From contig JACKHG010000002.1 in assembly GCA_020639115.1 (NCBI GenBank), forward strand, positions 1-64,000: 64,000 nt of DNA. The letters run 5' to 3'. Source of the DNA: Phycisphaerales bacterium (GTDB lineage Bacteria > Planctomycetota > Phycisphaerae > UBA1845). Of the stretch, positions 6,457-19,222 are shown in pieces. The translations under genes were made by a program, and so were the position numbers. Numbering within the stretch: position 1 is the first letter of the stretch; each line of letters starts with the position of its first letter. The notes under the pieces are model-generated. The model was not told the origin of the DNA. It saw nothing but the letters and a program-made list of their open reading frames with translations, and ran no database searches.

Positions 6457-8588
6457 TTATTCCAATCGGGCGGCACTGGCAGCCCGGCTGCCTCCGTTAC
6501 GGCGAGGTCGCGGCCCCTTCTTCTCACCACCGAACCGCAGGTCAAGCTGCACGTTCGGCTCGTTCGGGCGGATGAACTTCCTGCGGCCGGCAGAATGCGA
6601 TCGTACATCTCGAAGACGGCGCGCATCCGCGTGAGCGCGGGATACTCCCGATAGGCCGCCAGCGTGTCGAGGAACGCATCGGCTTCACCGGACGCTTCCG
6701 CGGTGGTGCAGGAGTCTGCCTGAGCGGCGCCGACGAGCTTGTCGTGCGTTCCGTACGCCAGCGGCTTGATCTCCGCCTGCCGGGCGAGCGCCTGGTTGCG
6801 GCGCGTCGCCCGATCCTCCAGCGCGCTGGCGACATCGCGAAACGACTCGTGTACCTGCGGCGGGGCGTGGAGATCGAGGAAGTTGAAATCCACCAGCTCG
6901 ATCCCGCAGCCGTTGACGTCCAGCGTGTGCTGCGCGTCGCGCAGGATCGCATCGGCGAGATCCACCTGCTCGGTCGTGAATACCGTGTCGATGTTCGCAC
7001 CGCCCAGCACGCGGCGCAACGCCGCGCGCACGGCGCTGGCCACCAGCGTTTCGCGATCCGCAGCCCCATAGGCAAAAGCCCGCACGGCGCCCGGAGCCAT
7101 GTGCCAATGCGCGGCACACTTGATGTTCGCGATGTTTTCGTCGCCCAGCAGCACCCAGGCGCGATCCTCGGCGTCGTCATCGGAAGCGGGCACGATACCG
7201 CCGCGTCCGCCCAGCTCGAGACGGTACACGCGCCGAGTGTCGATGCGGTCGATGCTGCCAATGGGGTACGGGCCGGCCCAATGCAGCCCGGGGGGCGCTT
7301 CCGCCGTCACGACCCGCCCGAAACGCTTGATCATCCCCACCTGGCCCGGCTCGACCATCACGAATCCCGACAGCACGTAGGCCGCCACCACCACGACGAC
7401 GAGGCCGAACGTCAGGCGCCCCGGCGTCACCCGAACCGGAAGAATCCCATCGAGGGCCGCCGCAAGACGCCGATCGACGCGCAGCCGGGCTGCACTGAAC
7501 ACCGTCAGGATCAGGAAGAGCACGGCACCAACGGTCTTGAATACCGACGGTACAAGCGGTGTGGACAGTACCTGCTCTTCGACGCGCACGCCGCTGATGA
7601 CGAACAGCCAGTTGAGCACCAGCGCCATGAGGACCGCCACGACGGCGATCGTGGTGAGATAGATCACCATGGTCCGGCGGCCAAGGTGGCGGCTGAGCAC
7701 GAATAGGGAACCGATGTTCGTCGCCGGCCCTGCGAGGAGAAAGACGAGGGCCGCGCCGGGGTTCACGCCCTGGAGAATCAGCGCTGCGGCGATGGGCGTG
7801 GACGCCTCCGCACAGACGTAGAGCGGAATGCCGATCGCCAGCATGACCAGCATGGCCTGCAGCGGCGGGCCGAACACGGCGTTGATCACGTATCCGGGCA
7901 CGAGCACGTTGATGACGGCTGCCACCGCGACGCCGAAGAGCATCCAGCCGACGACGCCGTCGAACACGTCCACGAACGCGTGGCGCATGCCATCGCGCCA
8001 CGAAACCCGCTCATCCGGAGCCATGAGGTCGTGATCGTGGGCACAGCACGAGTCGGCCTCGCCAGCGGCGTCCCCCGCGGCCCCTCCGCAGCACGTCGAT
8101 CCCGCGGACGGCGCAGTACCGCAGCAGGTCGCCTCAGCGGCCGCCTCGCCCTCTTCCGCTGCCACCGGGGCGCTCGGGAAGCGCCGTTCGAAGAAGTTCT
8201 CGAGAATTCCCGCACTGAACGCCGTGATCAGGCCGGCAACGGGGCGGAACAGCGCAAAGACCGGGCCGAGCAGGCCCCAGGTGAACGTGATCGACTCGAC
8301 GTTCGTCTCCGGGGCGGAGATCAGAAAGGAGAGCACCGCACCCTTGCTCGCGCCGCGCTTGCGGAGCGAAACAGCCGCGGGGATCACGCTGCACGAGCAC
8401 AGCGGCAGCGGAGCAGCGATCGCGGCGGCCAGGAGCACGGACTTGGTGCTCAGCGACTCCAGCCACTGGGCCCAGCGCGTCCGCGACATCACCACGTGGA
8501 GACCGGCTGCGAACAGGAATCCGAGCAGGATGAAGAACGCCGATTGCTCCAGGATCTTCCAGAACTCGGCGAGCAGTTGCGTGAACAT
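6457..8588 (-). CDS. Heavy-metal-type permease fused to an HflK-like SPFH domain (frameshifted near its 3' end)
   Basis: After correcting one missing base near 6587 the product has 710 residues. Residues 1-400 form a multi-spanning permease of the DUF318 / SO_0444-like efflux group, with PLCSCSVIP at 62-70 and SAPETNVES at 91-99. A soluble loop carries three CC pairs at about 155, 166 and 181 plus HDHD, a plausible soft-metal-binding site. From about residue 410 an SPFH domain begins (VEPGQVGMIKRFGRVV, PGLHWAGPYPIGSIDR). In the deposited frame the C-terminus is lost, but another frame encodes KFIRPNEPNVQLDLRFGG, the expected HflK-like ending, with a TAA at 6457-6459. The start at 8588 is chosen by the family-typical N-terminus. 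The exact substrate is unknown. Confidence 0.8.
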
Positions 8589-8831
8589 CGTGGTGCCCCA
8601 AGCGGGGTCGGCGAGGGCGATTCCCCGGTGGCGAATGCAGGCAAGTACCCGCAAAAGCGGATTATACCGCCGATGCCGCGAGGCAGAAACCTGGGGGTGT
8701 CAGCCTGCCCGAGCGGCGTCTGGGCCACCTTTTTCATCCTCGGATTTTTGCTATGCTACCCCGGCGAATCAGGGGTGGAGAGGCTCCACGCGCCCGGCTC
8801 GACGGGACTGAAACGCCGGGTATCCAGCTAC

Positions 8832-12499
<3,668 letters not shown>

Positions 12500-12503
<4 letters not shown>

Positions 12504-13648
12504 CCGCGTGCAAGCTCGCACTCGAAGACGGCACGGTATTCACCGGACAGGCGTTCGGCGCCACCGGCACCCGCGCCGGCGAAGTGGTCTTCAACACCGC
12601 GATGACCGGCTACCAGGAGGTGATCACCGACCCCTCCTACTGCGGACAGATCGTCGTCATGACGTTCCCGCTGATGGGCAACTACGGCATCAACGCCGAG
12701 GACATCGAGTCAGCCGGCCTGCACCTCGCCGGACTCGTCGTAAAGGAACTGCCGCGGCGGCCGAGCAACTATCGCGCATCCGCCGGCCTCTCCGACTGCC
12801 TGGCCGAGCGCGGCATCGTCGGGATCTGCGACATCGATACGCGAGCGCTGACGCGCCGGATCCGCGTGCACGGTGCGGTGCGTGGCATCGTCTCGACGGA
12901 AATCCTCGACGACGTGCAGCTCGTGCGCCGCGCCCTCGAATCCGCCCCCATGGTCGGAGCGAACCTGGTCACGCAGGTGGCGCCGAAGGCCGCGCGGCCC
13001 TGGGGCGAGGAGGGTCCCGCAGCGACCGGGCCGGCGGGCAAATCGTGTCACCTCGTCGCGATCGACTGCGGCATCAAGTACAACATCCTGCGCCGCCTGG
13101 CGGCCCAGGGTGATCGGGTCACGGTCGCGCCGGCCAGCGCGTCCGCCGAGGAGATCCGCGCGCTGCAGCCCGACGGCCTGCTCGTCGGCAACGGCCCGGG
13201 CGACCCGGCCACGGTCGCGGACACCATCGCGACGCTGAAGACGCTCATGGGTGAAATCCCCATACTGGGCGTCTGCCTGGGCCACCAGATGATGGCCCTG
13301 GCCGCCGGCGCCACGACGTACAAGCTGAAATTCGGCCACCACGGCGCGAACGTCCCGGTGATGAACGAACCGGCGAGCCGCGTCGAAATCACGAGCCAGA
13401 ACCACGGCTTCGCCGTCGACACGGCCAGCCTCCAGGCCCGCGGCGGCGTCATCACCCACGTCAACCTCAACGACGGCAGCCTCGAGGGCTTCGCCCTGCC
13501 CGACTGCAACGCAGCCGCCGTCCAGTTTCACCCGGAAGCCAGCCCGGGCCCCCACGACTCCGGCCACGTCCTCACCACCTTCGTCGAAACCGTCCGCCAC
13601 GACGGCTGTATCGACGAAAACGTCTTCAAACACTCAACGGCTCGATGA
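12500..13648 (+). CDS. carA: Carbamoyl phosphate synthase small chain (glutaminase)
   Basis: A 382-residue glutamine amidotransferase subunit that hydrolyses glutamine and channels ammonia to CarB. The N-terminal CPSase domain (LEDGTVFTGQAFG, NTAMTGYQEVITDPSY) is followed by a class I amidotransferase domain with the nucleophile cysteine in GVCLGHQ and the catalytic His-Glu in FHPEASPGP. The ATG overlaps the carB stop (ATGA), and GGGGGAGG lies just upstream, so translation is coupled. The order carB then carA is the reverse of the usual carAB arrangement. The C-terminus has a short extension (residues after FVETVRHDG) without known function. Confidence 0.96.
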
Positions 13649-13656
13649 AAGAACGC

Positions 13657-13817
13657 AGCACAAAGACGCGATGCCGCGAAGGCGCAACGAATACCCCGTC
13701 TCTGGGATGTGATCTCTGGCCCGTCTCGAGCACCGATACTTTCAACACGACTGCGACCGGAAAAGTCGGTTTAAGAAAAAACAATCTCTTCTTCGTGTCC
13801 TGGTGTCTTTGTGGTTC
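13657..13817. repeat. Pair of short-period degenerate repeats in opposite orientation
   Basis: CACAAAGACGCGATGCCGCG at 13659-13678 and TTCGTGTCC/TGGTGTCTT/TGTGGTTC at 13792-13817 are degenerate short-period repeats of the CACAAAGACAC-type family that recurs in many GC-rich bacterial intergenic regions. The second copy is in opposite orientation and overlaps the stop codon of the minus-strand glycosidase gene. The segment between them holds no gene. Confidence 0.45.
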
Positions 13818-15710
13818 AATTTGACGCAGGGCCCGCCAGATACCCGACCACGCCGGGTAGATCGGTCGTCGCAATAACACCATCAACGCGGAATTCGAAC
13901 GCCGAGCCGCACGCGCCTTCCGCTGGCTGGCCGAGACACCGCTGGAACGCGGCAAAGTCAGCGAGGTCGACGTCGCCGTCGGCGTCGTAGTCGCCCGGGG
14001 CGTGGGCGTATTCGACGGCGAGATCGAAGTACGCCTGGCGCGGAGTCGCGATGTCGGGGCCGGCGCCGTTGTCGCTCACAGCCAGCAGGCCCCACCACTC
14101 CTCGTTCGAGTATCCGTCGGGGTGCCAGTGCGTGCCGTAGCCGCCGAAATCGTGCGTGGTGGGACTGGTGTCTTTCCACCATTCGTCGCAGTATTCGAAC
14201 ACCGTGCCGCCCAGCGCATTCTGCTCGATGTACCGCCACTGGCGCACGTCGTACGCCGCCTGCGTCGCGGGGTATTCCTGGTTGTGCGCGTTGTCCCAGG
14301 CGTCGATGCCGAACTCGGTCACCAGCAGCGGCTTCGCCGAGATCTGCCGCCAGTACGCGTAGTAGCAGTGTGGATCCCAGCCGGCATAAAGATTCTGGCC
14401 CCACATGTCCACGTTCGGCAGCGACACGTCGTCCGACCACTCGTCCATGGTGCCGGCGTAGACGTTGAACGCGTTGACGATCACCGTCGGATGATACGCC
14501 GCGCCCTCGAGCGCGTGCGCGATCTGGGCCAGCCGGTCGCAGAACACGAAGAAGTACGGCCGCTGGCCGGCCGAGATGTTGATGTTCACCTCGTTGCCGA
14601 GACCCCAGGCCAGCAGACCGGGATGATCCTTGAAGCGGTTCACGAACGCGACGAAATCCGCCTCGATCGGCGCGGTGGAGGCAGGATTGGAAAAATCAAC
14701 ACCGTCCCAGGGAATCCAGAAACCCAGGATGGCGTAGATCGGATCCGTGCCGCCGTTGTAGAGCGCGTCGAGCAGCGCGGTGTCGGGCGGCGGGATGTAC
14801 GTGCGGATGGTGTTCGCGTGCAGGCCGTGCAGCAGGGGCAAGTCGCGCGCAATGACTGCGGGGTCGCCGTACATCTGCTGGGCAGCCGCCGACGTGGGCC
14901 CCACGCCGATCGGCAGCGGCGAGTAGCACGCGCCGCGCACGGTGAACGGGCGGCCCTCCACATCGAGCCGTCCATCCACGATGCGCACCGGGCCGGTGCT
15001 CACCGGCTGGCTGGACGGCTGGGGACGATGCCGGTTCGCCGACACCACGTACTCGGCGTAGACCTCGCCGTCGTGCAGGTTCCAGTCGAAGAAGCGCAGC
15101 TCGTCCACGAGCACTTCGCCGCCGCCGTAGTAACCGGTCGCACCGAGGCGCAGCGTCAGCGCCGTTCGGTTCGACGCGCCCTCGAGGAACGCGTAACCGA
15201 CGTATTGGCCGTCCAGGAACAGCCACAAGTCGGTACCGCCGGCTGCGTCACGCCACGTGGCGACCACGTGGCGCCACTGCACGGATGACAGGGCATCTGT
15301 GCCCCAGATCGCCGTGTGGATGGAGGTAGGGACATGCGCATCTCTGAAGACGAGAGATGCGTACCGTCGAAACAGAACAGGCTGAGGCTGTTCGACGTGC
15401 CCAGCACGCCGATTTCCGCGATTCCCCCCTGCGTGCTCGTCCCGTTGCGGCGGATCCAGAAACTGATGCTCCCCGCCGGAGCCGCGAGTCGCGGGGAGCT
15501 GTACTGCACCTCCGCACCGCCGCCGAAGACGACCGCGTTCGCGTTCACGCCGGGTGCAAACGTCAGCGTTCCGCTGATGTCGCCGCCGGCTGACGTTATT
15601 GCCGCGGCGCTGTCGAGCGTGTCGTGCAGGACGGCGCACTCGCCGCGCGCGATCAAACCGGTAGCTGCGACGGTAAAGCCGGCAACGACGCAACAGGCGG
15701 CGCGGCGCAT
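13816..15710 (-). CDS. Secreted clan-A glycoside hydrolase with LamG-like and dockerin-like domains (frameshifted)
   Basis: After correcting one indel near 15350 the product has about 631 residues. It has a signal peptide (MRRAACCVVAGF), then a LamG/concanavalin-like domain (SISFWIRRNGTSTQG in one frame, VQWRHVVATWRDA in the next). A TIM-barrel glycosidase domain follows, with acid/base Glu in GLGNEVN and nucleophile Glu in LLVTEFGID, as in GH2/GH5-type enzymes. The C-terminus is a dockerin-like tag (DYDADGDVDLADFAAFQ). The true start is the ATG at 15708-15710 behind GAGGTG; the open frame starting at 15765 reads arginine-rich nonsense before the shift. An 8-bp hairpin lies at the shift. Substrate unknown; probably a beta-glycan, judged from the adjacent GH16 enzyme. 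Confidence 0.8.
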
Positions 15711-15812
15711 AACGCACCTCGGAAAAATGGCGGACGCCATGCCGCCGAGTGCCGACGAGCGGCACAGCGGCAACATGGCGTCCGCACGGAAGAGAACAGA
15801 CTAACCGCTCGA

Positions 15813-18800
15813 CTACATCGGACCGCAGAACGCCTTCTCGAACACCGAGAAGTCCGCGAGGTCGATCACGTTGTCGCCGTTCAGGTCGTCGCTCGAGCAG
15901 CCCGGGTCAGCCGGGGTCAGCCCGAAGCACGCCTGGAACTGCGCGAAGTCCACGAGATCGACGTCCAGATCGCCGTCCGAATTGGCGGCCGGCGTCAGCG
16001 TCACGTTGTCCACGACCAGCTTGCCCGACGTGCCCCACGTGTCCAGCTCGTTGCGGAACGCGATGGTCACGGTGTAGGTCTCGGCGTCCGCGAAGCGGAA
16101 GCCCTTCAGCGTCAGGAAGAGGTCGTCGATGGTGAACTTCGCGCCGGTGCCCCAAGTGCCGTCCTGGCCGCCCAGGAACACCAACGCGAACGCGTAGGTC
16201 CCGGCCTGGTAGTTGAACACGAAGTCCGACCCGGCCGCACCATCGCCGGTGCCACCCTCGACCGCGGTCGACAGCGGCCCGCCGACGGTCTGGAACGTGC
16301 CATTGGCTGCCGGAACGTCGAAGGCGAGGAAGTCCAGGTTGGGATCCTCGATGCGCAGCGTGTACATGCCCAGCGTCGAACCGGCACCGTTGACCTCACC
16401 CTTGATCTTGGCGGTCATGGTCACATCCGCCGGATCGATCTGGTTGAAGTTGAGGTGCAGGCCGCCCCAGCTCAGGCCGGCGTACCACGTGTTCGAACCG
16501 GTGAGCACCGCGTTGCTGATGATGATCTGGCCGGCCTGGGTGCCGGAGACACCACAAGTCGGACAAACCTGGGCTGCGGCTGTCGTGTTCGGTCCGACGA
16601 CGTTGCCCGTGCCGTAGCCACCGAAGAACATCGACTCGCCGGTGAGACCGTCATCCCAACCGACCAGGCCGACGTTGCCGTTGGAGTTGACGAACACGCC
16701 GCCGCCCGTGCCGGTGCCGCTCGAGAAATCCTCTTCGAAGTTGTTGGGCGAGAACGTCGACGTCCCGGCGGTGAGGATGCCGCCGATCTTCTGGAAGCTG
16801 CCATCGGCGGTTCCGTCGAAGGTGACCGTCCCGATCTGGTTGAGCACATCGACGGGCGTGAGATAGACGTTGTCAATCTCGAGAATACCGCCATTCTCCC
16901 AGTGCTGCTCGGCATCGGCGCCGGTCGCGACGACGACGGTATACGAACTCGAGTCGAGGTCGAACGTGCCGTCACCGCCACCACCCGCGGCTGCATCCTC
17001 CGTGAACGTGCTGAGCGCGCCGCCCACCGTTGTCCACGACGTCGAGGCCTGACCCGTCACGTAGAGCCGGTCGCCCTGGGCATCCTCGATGCGCAGCTCG
17101 TAGGTGCCGACGGGGCCGCCGTCCACACCTTTGCCCCGGATGTCCGCGTAGAGGAACACGGTCGAGAGGTCCGTGGAGGCCACGCCCTGCTCGGGGAAGG
17201 TCATGCCCATGTACCAGGTCTCGCCCGGATCGTAGCTGATGTTCTGCGCTTTCAACTGCGCGTACGCACCGGGATTGCCGCCGCTGAGCTTGGCCCGCGC
17301 GATGAACCCGTTCGTGTCGCAGGTAAAGAACGGCGGGAAACTCTCGCACAGCCCCGTGCCCGGCGTAAAGCCGGCGAACGCGCCGCTGTTGGAAATGCCG
17401 TCGTCCCAGGTCGCGATGTACTGGTAGTCCGGCCCGTTCGTGGTCAGGAAGAGACCGCCGCCCGTGCCCGTCGCCGTCTCGAAACCATCGTCGAGTCCGG
17501 CCTGGGTGATGGTGTTGCCCTCGACGCGCATCAGGTAATCGCCACCCGGCACGTCACCCTTCACGTTCGCCGTAAGCGAGATCCGGGAAAGATCCAGCGC
17601 GGCGTTGCTGTTGATGTCGATGCCGTCGAAGAACATGCCGGCGTACCAGCCGCTCCCCGTCGTGTCGTCGTTGGTCAGGACCAGGTTGTCCAGGGTGAGC
17701 AGACCCCCGGTGCCCCAAGCGGGCGCGCTGTCCGGATCGAACACGAGCACCGCGGTCATCGACGGCGAATTCACGTCAAACGCCCCGGTCGTGGTCATGT
17801 CATCCGCGCCGTACTCGATCGCCGTGCTGAGCGCGCCACCCACGGACTGGAAGCCCCCGTTGGCCGTCTCCAGGAACGCCAGGCGGTTGCCGTTCGCGTC
17901 CTCGAGCCGCAACTGGTACGCCCCCAGCGTCGAACCGGCACCGTTCGTCTCACCCTTCACATCCGCCATGAACTCGATCTGCGACAGATCCACGTCGGCC
18001 TGCGGCGGACCGCTGAGCACGCCGACAGTCACGTTGTCCGCGAAGGCCGCACCGCCCGCGTAGTTGACATTGCGGAAAAGCAACACGATGCGGGCAACCG
18101 CCGTGTTCGCCGGCGCCGGATTCGAAATCAGGTTCCGCTCGATCCACTGGTTCGTGGGAGTCATGTTGTCGAGCGCGATCATCTCCACATCGTCGAGGAG
18201 CACGTCGGTGGCCGAGCGGAACTCGATCTTGATGATGAACTGGTTGGGGTTGGCTCCCGTGATGTCGTCGAGCCCGCCGTTGACGATCGTGTCGTTGCGG
18301 ATGGAGATGCCCAGTTGCCACACCTGGCCTTCCTCGCCGCGCAGGTCCTGATAAACACCGGAGACGTTGTCGGGCGAGTTGAACATGCCGTACGACTTGT
18401 AGACCGCCGCCCCACTGAGCGCCGTCGGGCCGTCGGTCACCGAGAAGTTGTTGCCGCCGAACTGGGGCCAGTTGTCGAGCGAGCCACCGTTGTCGTCGAA
18501 ACCCGCGTTGTACAGCGGATTGGCCCCCTGCAGCGGCTGGGCCGGAATGGTCAGCCCGGCGAACCAGTTGCCGCCATTGAGCGTGACGCCGTTGACCGCG
18601 ACCTGGGCGGCTGCGCCGGGATTACCCGCCAGCGGATTGACCGAGGCCGAGGCAGCGCCCGAGGCGCCGACGACGGCCGAACCCTTGACGCCGAAGAACG
18701 CGGTCTCGCCGTCGATGCCGTTGTCCCAGTTCTGGGTATAGCCTGTCGTCGCTCCGTTCGTGGCGAAGTCGTTGCCGCCGGTGAAGGTGGCGTTGTTGAA

Positions 18801-19142
18801 CTCCTCGAAGAGCGCGGCGAAGGACACGCCCGCCACTTCGAGTTCGCCGGCGCCCGTGCCGTCGACGCCGCCGGTCGTGGTTCCGCGGGCCGATACGCTG
18901 CCGAACCGGGCGTTGAGCACGGTCCCGGCGAACGCATTCTCACCCGTGATGCCGGAATCCCAGTTGTTGTTCAACTGGAAGCCGGAACCGCTGAAGAAAT
19001 TCTCCCCTTCTCCGCTCGCCGTCACGCCATCGAAATCCTCCTCGAAGAATTGCGCGTGTGCCGACTGCCCGACGCAGCACAACAACGCAAACGCTGTGCA
19101 TGTCGCCAGTACCCATGCTTCCATCCCTTTTTGCTTCGCCAC
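15813..19142 (-). CDS. Giant secreted repeat protein with dockerin-like C-terminus
   Basis: A 1109-residue exported protein with a signal peptide ending AHAQ. The body consists of about four diverged copies of a roughly 200-residue unit. Recurring elements are WDDGITGE.AF.G, a WYAGL/DLS segment, VKGETNGAGSTLGAY.LRIED, F..VGG.LSTA.E, and a closing LTIDNL.LT strand. This pattern suggests tandem beta-sandwich, carbohydrate-binding-like modules. It ends with two calcium-loop repeats (SDGDLDVDLVDFAQFQ and LNGDNVIDLADFSVFE). The start is taken as the GTG at 19140-19142, since GAGGAG is eight bases upstream and gives a lysine-containing signal peptide. No catalytic motif was seen. It lies between two glycosidase genes on the same strand, suggesting a binding or scaffold role. 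Confidence 0.75.
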   Translation of the reverse strand: MAKQKGMEAWVLATCTAFALLCCVGQSAHAQFFEEDFDGVTASGEGENFFSGSGFQLNNNWDSGITGENAFAGTVLNARFGSVSARGTTTGGVDGTGAGELEVAGVSFAALFEEFNNATFTGGNDFATNGATTGYTQNWDNGIDGETAFFGVKGSAVVGASGAASASVNPLAGNPGAAAQVAVNGVTLNGGNWFAGLTIPAQPLQGANPLYNAGFDDNGGSLDNWPQFGGNNFSVTDGPTALSGAAVYKSYGMFNSPDNVSGVYQDLRGEEGQVWQLGISIRNDTIVNGGLDDITGANPNQFIIKIEFRSATDVLLDDVEMIALDNMTPTNQWIERNLISNPAPANTAVARIVLLFRNVNYAGGAAFADNVTVGVLSGPPQADVDLSQIEFMADVKGETNGAGSTLGAYQLRLEDANGNRLAFLETANGGFQSVGGALSTAIEYGADDMTTTGAFDVNSPSMTAVLVFDPDSAPAWGTGGLLTLDNLVLTNDDTTGSGWYAGMFFDGIDINSNAALDLSRISLTANVKGDVPGGDYLMRVEGNTITQAGLDDGFETATGTGGGLFLTTNGPDYQYIATWDDGISNSGAFAGFTPGTGLCESFPPFFTCDTNGFIARAKLSGGNPGAYAQLKAQNISYDPGETWYMGMTFPEQGVASTDLSTVFLYADIRGKGVDGGPVGTYELRIEDAQGDRLYVTGQASTSWTTVGGALSTFTEDAAAGGGGDGTFDLDSSSYTVVVATGADAEQHWENGGILEIDNVYLTPVDVLNQIGTVTFDGTADGSFQKIGGILTAGTSTFSPNNFEEDFSSGTGTGGGVFVNSNGNVGLVGWDDGLTGESMFFGGYGTGNVVGPNTTAAAQVCPTCGVSGTQAGQIIISNAVLTGSNTWYAGLSWGGLHLNFNQIDPADVTMTAKIKGEVNGAGSTLGMYTLRIEDPNLDFLAFDVPAANGTFQTVGGPLSTAVEGGTGDGAAGSDFVFNYQAGTYAFALVFLGGQDGTWGTGAKFTIDDLFLTLKGFRFADAETYTVTIAFRNELDTWGTSGKLVVDNVTLTPAANSDGDLDVDLVDFAQFQACFGLTPADPGCSSDDLNGDNVIDLADFSVFEKAFCGPM

Positions 19143-19222
19143 GATGGTCACTCCTCGTTTGAATACCCTGACCCCGCGCCGCCGGGCGCCGCGTGGCCAA
19201 CTTGTCGGACGCGTCCGGGGGG

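Noticed and set aside
5448..8654. A single 1068-residue permease-HflK-HflC fusion protein
   Set aside because: The region between HflK and HflC is out of frame with the conserved HflK ending, which another frame supplies together with its own stop codon; a one-base indel explains the apparent fusion.
7980..8831. N-terminal extension of CarB over 280 residues
   Set aside because: It is antisense to the permease gene, Arg/Gly-rich, and precedes the family-typical CarB start at 8832.
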